64,000 nt of DNA from Candidatus Sulfopaludibacter sp. (GCA_031292755.1 JARLGM010000002.1:62001-126000), one strand, 5' to 3'; shown: positions 7,914-17,284, counted from the stretch's first letter. Made by a program: numbers and translations. Notes: generated by a model from the letters alone, not told the origin.

Positions 7914-10900
7914 ATGAGGGATGATCCGCATCCCCCTGGAGGCCCCAGCTTGAATCGCCGAGATTTTTGTTTGAACCTGGCCGCTATCCCAGCCGCTATG
8001 GCCATGCAGCCGGCGTCGCCCGCCACGCCGGCAATCTGGGAGCGAACGGCCAAGATCCGATTTGTGCTCCAGGACCTCCTGGACCACCCTTTCTACTGGT
8101 GGCCCACCACCCTGCTCACCTACCCGATCGAGTTCCGCCAGCCCATTGAACTCGAGCGCCTGGTGCTGACGCGCACGGACACAGGCGAGACGGTTCCCAT
8201 TCAGTTTTCCGATGTGGTCCGCGATGCATCCGGCCTTCGCGCCGCCACCCTGAGTTTCCTCTCGGATCTGCCCGGCGGCGCACGCCGCGAGTTCGTCCTC
8301 TCCGCCGGCGACTCTCCAGCGGTCCATCCTCCCCAGGTGAAGGAACTCCAGGAAGGTAGCACGATCGTCCTCGATACGGGCGTAATGCGCGTTCGCATTC
8401 CCGCCACGCAATCGGTCCTCGGCGCCGCTCCGGGCCCCATCATCCAGGTGTCGCGCGGCGCGGCATGGGTGGGCTCTTCCACGCTCTCATTCAGCGACGG
8501 GAAGGTAACCCGCATCACCAGCCGGCGCGTGGCCCAGGGACCGCTGTACCTTGCCTACGAGATCACGTATGAAAGCGCCGGCGGCTCCCGCTACGTGGCG
8601 CGGATCCAGTGTGAAGCCGGATTCGACTTTGTCCGCCTCCAGGAAGATATGGAAGGGCTGCGGCCCGGTGTGCAGGGCACGTTCACGTCCACATGGTTGG
8701 GCTTCGACGTGACCCATCGCCAGGCAGCCAATCATCCTGTGCCCCTGGTTCCCACCATCGGAGATTACGACAACTACAAGTGGGAGAAGATCGACGAAGC
8801 CTGGCGGGGCCACGACATCATCATGGGTTCGAGCCGGCCGGTGTACTTCGAAACCCCGCCCAAAGGCGAGCTGCCCTTCTGCCTCGGCATTTTTCAATCC
8901 TGGCCGGCGTATCACGTATCCACCAGCGCCAACTTCTGGGATCAGCGATCCGGCGACGCGCTCGGCGTGTTCATCGATAAGACTGCCGGCTGGCAGGATC
9001 ATGAGTATGCCTATGAGGTTGGATCGACGCTCTTGCAGGTCCGCTTCCATTACCAGGATCATCGCTTCTTCTGGCGCTGGCCGTTGTGCCGCGGCCGGCG
9101 CTCCACCTGCGTGTCGTTTTACGATCACGAAAAAGATAAGCGCGCCATGCACGAGTTTGAGCGCGCCGCGGAGAGCGTGACCTACCGCGGACTCAGCTAC
9201 CAGGTGGGCCGCGCCTTCACTTCCCATACGAACTTTCTGCAAAACCGCTACGGCACGCTCGATCTCAACGCGGTGAAGAACTGGGCGCTGGAGTATCCGA
9301 AGGACGGGCGTCAGCCCCCGGTGATTCTGTCCATTGGAGTGATTCACGATCCAGCGGAGTTGGAGCGCATGGTCATGACCTCCGGCTACGTCAACACGCT
9401 GCCGATCTTCGGCACGCGCGAGAACGGAGGCAGCGGTCCCATTCCGGGCCGCAACATTGTCAACTTCAGCCCGGTCCCCAGCCGGCAGATCGAGGGCGCG
9501 TGGGTGGGCGGCTTCAATTCCAGCCGGGCCTCGATGGACGAACGGCAGCGCAGGCGGCTGACGGCCATGTACCTGTTTCTCGCCTACGTCCACATGGGCG
9601 ACGATTATATGCCAATCGTTCCCATGCTCGCCGGCCATCCCAATTTCCTGGCCGACGTGAAGTCGGCCGTGGCCGTCATGCCGTTTCTCTTTCCCGACCA
9701 CCCCATGGCGGCGGCTTGGGCCGACCATTGGCAGAAATGCTTCGAGCTCAACACCCGCTTTAATATCCGGCCCGCCGTGAACACCTGGGATGCGCTCGGC
9801 GGGCGGTGGACCGAAAATCTGGGCACTTACGTGTGGGCGTTCCTAAAACCCTCGTTGCGGGCGGCATTCCTGCTGCGCCAGTTCGACGGAGTCGAGCGCA
9901 TGCTCTCGCCGCAGCTTGCCCTGCTGGCCGGCTGGCTCGTCAACGCCCTTTCCGCTCCATTCGACGGAGAAACAGAAGAGGGTTTCCGCGTTCTGACCAA
10001 GTTCGATGGAGGCAGGGACTGGGGCGTGGTCGCGCCGGGCAAGGGACCGCGCCGCGTCTACCCGCCCCAAGGCGCTCACTCCGAACGGCGCATGACGCCT
10101 TCGTCGCTGTGGCATCTCGGCCGGTCTCTGCAGCGCTACGCACCGCTTGCCGCCGAGTACGCCATGTGGGCCTCCCGCCCCACGGATCTGGATTCCGAAA
10201 CCGGACCGGACGCCCCCAAGACATGGGAAAAGCTGGAAAACGTGCCCGATAACACCGGCACCGATCCGCACCTGAGCAGCGCGAAAATGACTGGTTACGG
10301 CATCGTCCTGCGGGCAGCGGCCGGCACACCCGAAGAGCTCTCCATCCATTTGCAGCAGATTGACGAGAGCCCCAACTACCGCTGGGGCCGGGCCGGGGAA
10401 GGCGGCTGCGGCGTGCTCTACTTTTTCGCTGCCGGCAAGGCCTACAGCAACAATGGTCCGGAAGACACGGGGGACAGAATCGATCAGGACACGGATTTCT
10501 GCACCACCTTCGGTGTCTTCAAAGAAGGAAGGTTCCGCGCAGTCGGCATGAACGTCCTCTCGCGTCCCCTCTACGACCTCGGCACGGGCCAGTTCGCCGA
10601 ACTCGTGCCGCGCGGAGGAGCCGCGGCTTACGCGGCGCCGGAGTATGTGAGCCGCAGCGTGCTGCTGGCCGGGCAGGAGTATTTCGTGCTGTACGACCAG
10701 GTGCTGGATTCGACCATTCATCACCGCCTCTCCTGGTTCGTGCGCCGCGGCGAGGAACTGCCCGTGATTCAGCGGTTGCGCGGCGCGGAACGCGGCGGCT
10801 TTGAGGCACAACGCACCGCCGTGGAGACGGATACCAACCATGGCGCGTGGTTCGACGGGGTGGGCGATTCCATGGCCGTCGTCAGCCACCGCAAGGAAGT

Positions 10901-12026
10901 GGAGGCTCAGGCCACAGCCTTCGGCTGCCGTGTCCGCTTCACGGGCGGCCAGGATCTCATTTTCCGCAATCCCGAGCCGGTCCATTTTGCCGAAGGCGGG
11001 AATGTGTTCGACGGGACGGCGGGTTTCATCCGAACCACGAAGGACAAGACCGAGTTCGCCCTGTTTCATGGAACCCGGATCGGCGCGCAGGAAATCGTCT
11101 GCAGCACCCAGGATACGGAGCTGGGAATCGGCGGGGCCATCGTCCCCGGTCAGGCGCCGCGTGGCGTGTACTACGCGCCGAAGCCATCGCCGGTCAGAGT
11201 AGCCGGCCAGGCTCTCACTGGCGAAACCGTCTTCTACATTGACGGCCAGGCCCGCACCGCAAGGCGCGAAGCTGGCGCTCTCGTGATCGACCTTGACCAG
11301 GGGCGCCACCATTGGGAGCTGACGGATCGCCTGCCGGTTCCCATTGCTCCTCGTATCCTGAGAACCGAGAGCCGGGCCGGCGGTGGGCGCGTCCTCGTTG
11401 CGCCCGTTGCCTCGGCAACGCAATACCGGCTGGAGTTGAGCGAGGATGCGGGACGAACCTGGTCTTCCGTGCACGCGCAATCGGAGCCGTCCATCGATAT
11501 CGGCGGATTGCAGGATGGGCGGAAGGTTCACGTGCGGGCCGTGGCGCTGAACGCGCAGCACGAAAGCAACCCCGGTCCGGAGTACCCGCTCTACGTCACC
11601 AGCCAGCCTCCGCTGCCGCCGGACGGACTCCATGTGGATCTGGCCCAGGGCGCAGCCACCGTTAGTTGGGGAGAGGTCCTCGGTGTGGCCGAGTACCGGC
11701 TGTATGCGCGAGCCAAAGGAGCCAAGGAATTCACGCTTCTCCATCGCGGACCCGACCGCCTGTACGTGGATCGACGCCCCGGCATTCAACCTTGCCATCC
11801 CATTCCCGGCAACAGCGCCGGAGCCTCACTCGCGGACATCGTGCAATACGCCGTCACGTGCGTGAACGGCAACGGCGAAGGCGCCCGCTCCCGCACCGCG
11901 GACTCCGATCCCGCCTCCTGGCGAAACTGGGACCCGAAGCCGGGCGAGCCTTTCCGAAGGCTCTACAGTTCCGCGCCCATCTACCCGCCATCGGCCGGCC
12001 TGTGGCCTCGATACTACCCGGACTGA
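7914..12026 (+). CDS. Very large Tat-exported multidomain protein, probable polysaccharide-lyase-like enzyme with fibronectin-like tail
   Basis: 1370 residues. A twin-arginine signal (NRRDFCLNLAAIPAAMA) begins near residue 13. Residues about 45-210 are a beta-rich domain with an LPGGARREFVLSAG ending, reminiscent of the N-terminal barrel of exo-rhamnogalacturonan-lyase-like (YetA/PcRGLX) proteins. Residues about 220-480 look beta-sandwich-like. Residues about 540-720 are helical with an ALGGRWTENLGTYVWAFL segment as in alpha/alpha-toroid lyases. Residues about 800-1120 form a long beta region like the heparinase II/III C-terminal sandwich. Two fibronectin-III-like repeats close the protein (about 1135-1230 and 1230-1320). 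Start supported by AAGGA at 7905-7909. Domain borders are estimates and the substrate is unknown; it is a single-gene unit convergent with xfp. Confidence 0.7.
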   Translation: MRDDPHPPGGPSLNRRDFCLNLAAIPAAMAMQPASPATPAIWERTAKIRFVLQDLLDHPFYWWPTTLLTYPIEFRQPIELERLVLTRTDTGETVPIQFSDVVRDASGLRAATLSFLSDLPGGARREFVLSAGDSPAVHPPQVKELQEGSTIVLDTGVMRVRIPATQSVLGAAPGPIIQVSRGAAWVGSSTLSFSDGKVTRITSRRVAQGPLYLAYEITYESAGGSRYVARIQCEAGFDFVRLQEDMEGLRPGVQGTFTSTWLGFDVTHRQAANHPVPLVPTIGDYDNYKWEKIDEAWRGHDIIMGSSRPVYFETPPKGELPFCLGIFQSWPAYHVSTSANFWDQRSGDALGVFIDKTAGWQDHEYAYEVGSTLLQVRFHYQDHRFFWRWPLCRGRRSTCVSFYDHEKDKRAMHEFERAAESVTYRGLSYQVGRAFTSHTNFLQNRYGTLDLNAVKNWALEYPKDGRQPPVILSIGVIHDPAELERMVMTSGYVNTLPIFGTRENGGSGPIPGRNIVNFSPVPSRQIEGAWVGGFNSSRASMDERQRRRLTAMYLFLAYVHMGDDYMPIVPMLAGHPNFLADVKSAVAVMPFLFPDHPMAAAWADHWQKCFELNTRFNIRPAVNTWDALGGRWTENLGTYVWAFLKPSLRAAFLLRQFDGVERMLSPQLALLAGWLVNALSAPFDGETEEGFRVLTKFDGGRDWGVVAPGKGPRRVYPPQGAHSERRMTPSSLWHLGRSLQRYAPLAAEYAMWASRPTDLDSETGPDAPKTWEKLENVPDNTGTDPHLSSAKMTGYGIVLRAAAGTPEELSIHLQQIDESPNYRWGRAGEGGCGVLYFFAAGKAYSNNGPEDTGDRIDQDTDFCTTFGVFKEGRFRAVGMNVLSRPLYDLGTGQFAELVPRGGAAAYAAPEYVSRSVLLAGQEYFVLYDQVLDSTIHHRLSWFVRRGEELPVIQRLRGAERGGFEAQRTAVETDTNHGAWFDGVGDSMAVVSHRKEVEAQATAFGCRVRFTGGQDLIFRNPEPVHFAEGGNVFDGTAGFIRTTKDKTEFALFHGTRIGAQEIVCSTQDTELGIGGAIVPGQAPRGVYYAPKPSPVRVAGQALTGETVFYIDGQARTARREAGALVIDLDQGRHHWELTDRLPVPIAPRILRTESRAGGGRVLVAPVASATQYRLELSEDAGRTWSSVHAQSEPSIDIGGLQDGRKVHVRAVALNAQHESNPGPEYPLYVTSQPPLPPDGLHVDLAQGAATVSWGEVLGVAEYRLYARAKGAKEFTLLHRGPDRLYVDRRPGIQPCHPIPGNSAGASLADIVQYAVTCVNGNGEGARSRTADSDPASWRNWDPKPGEPFRRLYSSAPIYPPSAGLWPRYYPD

Positions 12027-12061
12027 CGCTGACTGAATCGCCAACCCAAAAACGATTCCTC

Positions 12062-12090
12062 CCGTGATACGCCGCTCACGAAAGTCACGG
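12062..12090. terminator. Possible hairpin between convergent genes
   Basis: CCGTGA at 12062-12067 pairs with TCACGG at 12085-12090 around a 17-base loop, in the 163-base gap between two convergent genes. There is no U-run on either side, so a terminator role is only positional inference. Confidence 0.25.
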
Positions 12091-12142
12091 AGAGAAACCA
12101 CTCGAGCAACCGGAGGACTTGCCAGGCCAGGCCGCATCGTAC

Positions 12143-12208
12143 CTATTCCGCGACCAGCGCCTTCGCGGTATCTATGAGCCGTTGGGCGTTTATTTGGAAG
12201 CGCTCCAT
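12143..12208 (-). pseudogene. N-terminal stub of a class I fructose-bisphosphate aldolase
   Basis: A 21-codon frame starts at ATG 12208, inside the last codons of xfp, and stops at TAG 12143-12145. Its peptide contains LIDTAKALVAE, which matches the N-terminal helix of class I fructose-bisphosphate aldolases (typically followed by a GxLAxDES motif that is absent here). An aldolase gene directly after phosphoketolase would make metabolic sense. Nothing recognisable follows in 12027-12142, so the rest of the gene has been lost. The match is short, so this remains a suggestion. Confidence 0.4.
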
Positions 12209-14637
12209 TTCCAGTTACGGATTTCCGGCAAGTCTTCACCGTGCTTATCGATATAAACCTTGTGCTCGATGAGCTTGTCCTGCATCTTCTGCTTCAGATA
12301 GGCCCCTTTGGAGCCTAAATGCGGCAGCCGATCGATCACGTCCTGCACCAGGTGGAACCGGTCCAGATCGTTCTGCACCCTGATATCGAAAGCCGTGGTG
12401 ATGGTGCCCTCTTCCTTGTAACCCCGAACGTGCAGGTTGCGATTGGTCCGGCGGTAGGTCAGACGGTGTACCAGCCATGGATACCCATGGAAGGCAAAAA
12501 TGATGTGCTTGTCTTTGGTGAAGAGCGAATCGTAGTTCGTGTCGCTCAGTCCGTGCGGGTGCTCGGTACTCGACTGCAGCTTCATCAAATCGACGACATT
12601 GACGACCCGGATCTTCAGTTTTGGGAGATGCTCGCGAAGAATGGAAACGGCGGCGAGAATCTCCAGAGTGGGTGTGTCTCCGCAGCAAGCCATCACCACG
12701 TCCGGCTCGCCCTCCTGGTCATTGCTGGCCCATTGCCAGATACCAATGCCTTCCGTACAGTGCACCACCGCGGCGTCCATGGTCAGCCACTGTGGAAGAG
12801 CGTGTTTGCCGGCAACCACTACATTGACGTAATGCCGGCTGCGCAGGCAGTGATCGAAGACCGAGAGCAGACAATTGGCGTCTGGCGGCAAGTAGACGCG
12901 GACGATGTCCGCCTTCTTGTTGATCACGTGATCGAGGAAGCCTGGGTCCTGGTGGGTGAAGCCGTTATGATCCTGCTGCCAGACGTGGGAGGCCAGCAGA
13001 TAGTTCAGCGACGCGATCTTGCGGCGCCAAGGCAGTTCCAACGTTACCTTGAGCCACTTGGCGTGCTGGCTGAACATGGAGTCGACGATGCGAATAAAGG
13101 CCTCATAGCTGTTGAACAGCCCGTGACGCCCGGTCAGCAGATAGCCTTCCAACCAGCCTTCACACTGGTGCTCGCTCAGCATCGAGTCCACCACGCGCCC
13201 GGCGGGCGCGAGGAATTCGTCATTCTTCACTGTCCGCGCTTCCCACTGGCGGTTGGTGACTTCAAAGACAGCGCCCAGCAGATTCGAGACGGTCTCATCG
13301 GGACCGAAGACGCGGAAGTTCCGCTCCTCCTGATTCAGCCTGGTCACGTCACGCAGGAAATTGCCCAGTACGAGCGTGTCCTGGGCGTCCACGGCGCCGG
13401 GAGATGGCACAGCTACAGCATGGGCGTGGAAGTCCGGCATGCGCAGATCGCGCAGGAGAACGCCGCCGTTGGCGTGCAGATTGGCTCCCATCCGCCGGTT
13501 GCCCTTTGGCGCCAGTTCGGCCAATTCCGGCATGAGGCGTCCGCTCTTATCGAACAGTTCCTCGGCTTTGTAGCTCTTCATCCAGCTTTCCAGATCCTTG
13601 ACATGGTCTGGGTGCTGGGAATCGACCAGGACCGGCACCTGGTGAGCTCGGAAAGTGCCCTCGATTTGCAGACCGTCGATTACTTTCGGTCCCGTCCAAC
13701 CCTTGGGTGATCGCAGCACGATCATCGGCCATCGCGGTCGGGTGGTATCGTTGTTCTTCCGTGCGTTGTGCTGGATTTCGTGGATTCGCTCAATAGCGGT
13801 TTCCAAGGTCGCTGCCATGAGTTGGTGCATCGTTTCTGGTTCATCGCCTTCCACAAAATACGGGTCCCATCCGCAACCGCGGAAGAATTGCTCCAGTTCT
13901 TCATGCTCGATGCGCGACAGAACTGTGGGATTGCTGATCTTGTAGCCGTTGAGGTGCAGGATGGGAAGCACGGCTCCATCGGTGATGGGGTCGAGGAACT
14001 TGGTCGACTGCCATGCGGTCGCCAACGGGCCGGTTTCCGCTTCCCCGTCGCCGACGACGCAGGCGACGATCAGGCCGGGATTATCGAATGCCGCCCCGAA
14101 AGCATGGCTTACCGAATATCCCAGTTCGCCGCCTTCGTGGATCGAACCGGGCGTGGTCGGCGCCACGTGGCTGGAAATCCCACCGGGGAAAGAGAACTGT
14201 GTGAACAATTTCTTCATTCCAGCCTCGTCTTGAGTGACGTTTGGGTAGACGTCGGTCCAGGTGCCTTCGAGATAGACGTTGCCGACAATCGCCGGGCCGC
14301 CGTGGCCGGGGCCGGCGATGTAGAACATGTCCAGGTCATACTTCGTTATGATCCGGTTCAAGTGCACGTAGATGAAGTTTTGGCCCGGCGTGGTGCCCCA
14401 ATGCCCGACCACCAGAGGCTTCACGTGAGACAGTTTCAGCGGCTCTTTCAACAGTGGGTTGTCGTAGAGATAGATCTGACCGGCTGACAGATAGTTTGCG
14501 GCGCGCCAATAGGCGTTCATCTTGTGGAGAAGGTCCGGTGTGAGCGTGTTGGTTTTTGTCGATAGTTCCTTGGCATCGATTGCGTCGGGCTTTTTGCGAG
14601 ACGGTTCAGGAGTCAGGGTCTGTGTGTGTGTTTTCAT
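12190..14637 (-). CDS. xfp: Xylulose-5-phosphate/fructose-6-phosphate phosphoketolase
   Basis: 815 residues, close to the family's usual 790-830. It cleaves xylulose 5-phosphate (and usually fructose 6-phosphate) with phosphate to acetyl phosphate plus a triose or tetrose phosphate, using thiamine diphosphate. Visible signatures are [15 protein letters not shown] near residue 125, the thiamine-diphosphate motif [14 protein letters not shown] near 210, and the conserved [10 protein letters not shown] segment near 560. The ATG at 14637 is preceded by AGGTG at good spacing. The frame stays open upstream to 14934, but that part encodes a copper-ATPase fragment and is not phosphoketolase. It looks intact while every neighbour in its operon (rpiB, ackA, the ATPase, an aldolase stub) is broken, so the acetyl phosphate it makes has no local acetate kinase. 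Confidence 0.96.
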   Translation of the reverse strand: MKTHTQTLTPEPSRKKPDAIDAKELSTKTNTLTPDLLHKMNAYWRAANYLSAGQIYLYDNPLLKEPLKLSHVKPLVVGHWGTTPGQNFIYVHLNRIITKYDLDMFYIAGPGHGGPAIVGNVYLEGTWTDVYPNVTQDEAGMKKLFTQFSFPGGISSHVAPTTPGSIHEGGELGYSVSHAFGAAFDNPGLIVACVVGDGEAETGPLATAWQSTKFLDPITDGAVLPILHLNGYKISNPTVLSRIEHEELEQFFRGCGWDPYFVEGDEPETMHQLMAATLETAIERIHEIQHNARKNNDTTRPRWPMIVLRSPKGWTGPKVIDGLQIEGTFRAHQVPVLVDSQHPDHVKDLESWMKSYKAEELFDKSGRLMPELAELAPKGNRRMGANLHANGGVLLRDLRMPDFHAHAVAVPSPGAVDAQDTLVLGNFLRDVTRLNQEERNFRVFGPDETVSNLLGAVFEVTNRQWEARTVKNDEFLAPAGRVVDSMLSEHQCEGWLEGYLLTGRHGLFNSYEAFIRIVDSMFSQHAKWLKVTLELPWRRKIASLNYLLASHVWQQDHNGFTHQDPGFLDHVINKKADIVRVYLPPDANCLLSVFDHCLRSRHYVNVVVAGKHALPQWLTMDAAVVHCTEGIGIWQWASNDQEGEPDVVMACCGDTPTLEILAAVSILREHLPKLKIRVVNVVDLMKLQSSTEHPHGLSDTNYDSLFTKDKHIIFAFHGYPWLVHRLTYRRTNRNLHVRGYKEEGTITTAFDIRVQNDLDRFHLVQDVIDRLPHLGSKGAYLKQKMQDKLIEHKVYIDKHGEDLPEIRNWKWSASK

Positions 14638-14676
14638 ATTTGCACCTAAAGTCACAACTTTATATTTCGTAGCCGC

Positions 14677-15112
14677 AACCACCGCGCCATCGACGGGCAC
14701 TTTGGCGCCTGGAACCATGCGCAGCCAATCGCCGGCTCTCACTTGGTCGAGGGCGACTTCATGATCGCCTCCCGGTGCGACTTGCCGCGCGGTGGCCGGA
14801 GCGAGGGTCAGCAGCGCTTTGATAGCGCTGCCCGTGCGGCTGCGCGCACGGAGTTCGAGCACTTGACCGAGGAGCACCAGCACAACGACCACCGCCGCTG
14901 ATTCGAAATTGCAGCCAGCGTGACGAGTTGCCACCCACCCAGGGCTGCCTGGCCAGTGCCGGGATCAGGTGGACCATCGCCAGGACAAACACCGGTAACG
15001 CCAACGCGGCGCCGAACCAGAAGCGTTGCGTCATGTCGCGGAGTTCCGCGTTCTCATCGTCATTCGTACCCGCAGTCGCCGTCTTCGGCTCCAGCGTCAT
15101 GCCGCATTTGGG
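14677..15112 (-). pseudogene. Copper-type P1B ATPase remnant, two pieces
   Basis: Piece one (15112-14906) reads KCGMTLEP, then AELRDMTQRFWFGAALALPVF and SRWLQF: the metal-binding CGM segment and first membrane helix of CopA/CopB-type ATPases. Piece two (14907-14677), in another frame, reads [20 protein letters not shown], then [13 protein letters not shown] and [13 protein letters not shown], the A-domain region. The normal helices between them (roughly 60-70 residues) are missing, and the junction lies at 14906/14907 within ATTTC. The protein stops before the TGES motif, and the phosphorylation DKTGT and ATP-binding domains are absent. It cannot function as a pump. Piece one is fused in frame to the acetate kinase remnant upstream; piece two is in frame with xfp downstream. 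Confidence 0.85.
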
Positions 15113-15637
15113 ACGCTGCACTCCCTTTTCGTCATAGCAACGCGGGATGGGAAGCAGCTTGGCAACACGCGGCATGGTACGGTGCGCCGTTTCAAAACAG
15201 GCCACTTGGGGCAGTTTCGGATGACGCTGCCGGAATACTTCGATCAGTTCGATCTCGCTGGGCAGATGGTCCGGGTCGTACCGGCTGATACGATGCAGTT
15301 CATCCAATAATTCCTGGGTGACCAGCTCGGGCGCGGTGTGATGCATGCCGTGGACGATGCGGTGTCCCAGGGCCTGGACCGATGCGCAGCCATCCTGTTC
15401 TTCGAGCCAATTGCTCAGAAAGGTCGCTGCCGATTTGTGGTCGAAAACGTCCAAGAGTCGGGTGTCCTGGTGAGGTGGTTCCGGGAGTCGGAACGTCAGA
15501 TGCGTCCCGCTCAAGCCGATGCGGTCAACCGTTCCATGAAGGCGTCGCTTCAGCGGTTCGCCAAGCTGGTACTCCGCGAATTTGATGCTCGATGAGCCGC
15601 CATTGATCGTCAGTATGCATGGGTTAGCGGGTTTCAT
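15113..15637 (-). pseudogene. ackA: Acetate kinase, N-terminal 175 residues fused to the copper-ATPase remnant
   Basis: The ATG at 15637 has a good ribosome site (AAGGAT). The start reads ILTINGGSSSIKF, the acetate kinase signature, followed by QALGHRIVHGMHH and ACFETAHRTMP. The latter is one residue shorter than the usual CFDTAFHRTMP. At 15113, after KGVQR, the sequence passes in frame into the ATPase CGM segment instead of the expected YGFHG. The C-terminal half with the second active-site domain is lost (intact protein about 400 residues). The chimeric frame runs to a stop at 14759, giving 292 codons: 175 kinase, 69 ATPase and 48 out-of-frame. It overlaps the end of the rpiB remnant by 14 bases, consistent with an original tightly packed operon. 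Confidence 0.85.
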
Positions 15638-15863
15638 GAAGGGATCCTTCGTTCGGCAATCCAAACGAAGCCAGTTTCGCGCGGTGACTTGTAATCCGTG
15701 TGCCATCGTCCGGCTTCGGCTGTCCGTCGCCAAAGTCGAAGACTTCATAGTGAGCTTCACGCAGCATGGCGGCCAAGTACTGCTTCAATTCAAAACCGCC
15801 GCGATCGGCAGCCACACCGATACGTTTCGCCGAAGTTGCCGGCACTGTCTGCGAATCGGACAT
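15624..15863 (-). pseudogene. RpiB/LacAB-type sugar-phosphate isomerase, N-terminal fragment
   Basis: 79 codons from ATG 15863, which is preceded by GGAGAAG. Residues 13-54 (KRIGVAADRGGFELKQYL, then EVFDFGDGQPKPDD) match the N-terminal half of ribose-5-phosphate isomerase B-type proteins, which are normally about 150 residues. After residue 54 the sequence no longer resembles the family and ends with a stop overlapping the ackA start. The catalytic cysteine region (ICGSG type) is missing, so it is probably inactive. RpiB, acetate kinase and phosphoketolase belong together metabolically: pentose phosphate conversion, then acetyl phosphate and acetate. Confidence 0.72.
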
Positions 15864-15971
15864 TTCTCTTCTCCAAGGCTGAGCGCTGGCTTATCGGATT
15901 GGCGTTCCAGTCGGACTCGCGAACCGGCTCCAGAGCGTGCGGTAACTCCGGAGCCGGCGCAGGGGGTATGC

Positions 15972-16667
15972 CTACTGGTTGTCGCTTCCACGGTGCGATG
16001 AATAACTGTCGAGTTCCTCGATCAGTCGGTGAGCCGACTGAGGCACTGCCATTCTGCCGCCCAGGATTTCCTCATGGGTGACGTCGTGGCCATACATGGA
16101 TCGGTCCCCGCTGTGGTCGGCCTGCACCACCGCGCCATCCAGGCTGATCCCGGCAAAGAGACCTTTGCTGCGCGAATAGCTCAGGATCTCCGCATCGAGC
16201 CTTACATCGGTGTTGGCGGATGCCTGTCGGCCCACCGGCCCGGCCGCCACGGTAACGTCGCCGCCGATCTTGAACTTGTCTCCCAGCAGGCTATGCAGAG
16301 CATGGTCGTTCATGAATAGCATCACCGAGTCGGTGAAAGAGGCGCCAATCTGGAAGCCGAAGCTCCCGCCTCCCACAGCTATAAACATCGGAGCACTCCA
16401 GCCGCTGGCAGTGCGGCAGCTAGCCACGCCCTTGCCGTAGTTTCCTCCGAATATGAAGGCTGCCTTCTCCTCTCCTGGAATGATGACAATGCACTTCGCC
16501 TTTTCAAGAAGGTCACGGGGAATGCCTTTATCGGGCGTCGACATGATTTCATGGAAAACTCGACCGGCCTTTTCGGCACGTCCAATGTCATCTTCGCGAT
16601 CCGACGCCAAAGCGGGGATAACTATAGCCAGACTCGCTACCGAAATGATCAACACGTTTTTGTACAT
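15972..16667 (-). CDS. SYLF-domain (Ysc84-like) secreted lipid-binding protein
   Basis: 231 residues with a signal peptide (MYKNVLIISVASLAIVIPALA). The body matches the SYLF/Ysc84 family: KAKCIVIIPGEEKAAFIFGG near residue 60, GKGVASCRT, GGGSFGFQIGASFTD, and a C-terminal YSRSKGLFAGISLDGAVV. The domain binds phosphoinositides in eukaryotes; bacterial secreted members are associated with the envelope and stress, but their function is not established. A strong ribosome site (AAAGGAG) precedes ATG 16667. The adjacent YflT-like, DksA-like and UPF0182 genes lie on the same strand and suggest a stress-related cluster. Confidence 0.92.
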   Translation of the reverse strand: MYKNVLIISVASLAIVIPALASDREDDIGRAEKAGRVFHEIMSTPDKGIPRDLLEKAKCIVIIPGEEKAAFIFGGNYGKGVASCRTASGWSAPMFIAVGGGSFGFQIGASFTDSVMLFMNDHALHSLLGDKFKIGGDVTVAAGPVGRQASANTDVRLDAEILSYSRSKGLFAGISLDGAVVQADHSGDRSMYGHDVTHEEILGGRMAVPQSAHRLIEELDSYSSHRGSDNQ

Positions 16668-16735
16668 GATATTGCTCCTTTTTCTCCCTGTTTTTCGAGG
16701 GCCGTTGAGGCCCTTGTTACGCTGTCTCTAACTGA

Positions 16736-17281
16736 CTATCTGGCGCTGCTCAATGCGGATTCGTGTTCTGCCGCGTGGTTAGTGATGTCCAGTGGGTGTG
16801 TCGCCTGCAGAATGCCCTTAGCCGCTGCTACCTCTTCAGCGGTGCCGTGGGCCAGAACCAAGAACTTGTCAGCCTTGAGTGCTGCCTCGTACCGGACTAT
16901 GCTGTCCTTGGGGATGCCCATGCTGTACAAGCCCGCCCCGAGCGCGCTCAATCCGCCAACCACAACGGCGCCTTCCAATCCGCCAATAATCCATGCGACC
17001 AGAGGGCCGGCCACCAATATCGGTCCAAGGCCCGGTATGGCAAAGAAGGCGGCTCCAAACAACATCCCCCAGAGACCACCCCAGAATGCGCCTTGCTTGC
17101 CCCAATACTTCATGCGGTCGCCGGCGTTGTAGTATCCGACGACGCTCTCGTCGGTATGATAGTCCTTGCCGACGATCGACAGTTTCTTCATGTCAAACCC
17201 AGACCTTTGCAGTTCCTTGACTGCCTCCTCCGCTTGGGTGTGAGTTCCGTAGATCGCTACAACCGAGTTCGTTTTCGTCAC
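16736..17281 (-). CDS. YflT-like general stress protein with glycine-rich membrane hairpin
   Basis: 181 residues from a GTG start at 17281, preceded by AAAGGA. The first 40 residues (SVVAIYGTHTQAEEAVKELQ) resemble the heat-induced YflT/general stress protein 17M domain, a small alpha/beta fold. Residues about 60-125 hold a Gly-rich hydrophobic region (WGGLWGMLFGAAFFAIPGLG) likely to form one or two membrane-associated helices. The C-terminal part continues with a second alpha/beta element. Family members are induced by heat, salt or starvation, and the molecular role is unknown. The next gene upstream (DksA-like) ends 4 bases from this start, so co-transcription is likely. Confidence 0.82.
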   Translation of the reverse strand: MTKTNSVVAIYGTHTQAEEAVKELQRSGFDMKKLSIVGKDYHTDESVVGYYNAGDRMKYWGKQGAFWGGLWGMLFGAAFFAIPGLGPILVAGPLVAWIIGGLEGAVVVGGLSALGAGLYSMGIPKDSIVRYEAALKADKFLVLAHGTAEEVAAAKGILQATHPLDITNHAAEHESALSSAR

Positions 17282-17284
17282 AAC

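Noticed and set aside
12190-14934. Single 914-residue ATPase/phosphoketolase fusion frame
   Set aside because: The frame is open, but phosphoketolase has its own ATG at 14637 with a good ribosome site, and the added 99 residues are a broken copper-ATPase piece.
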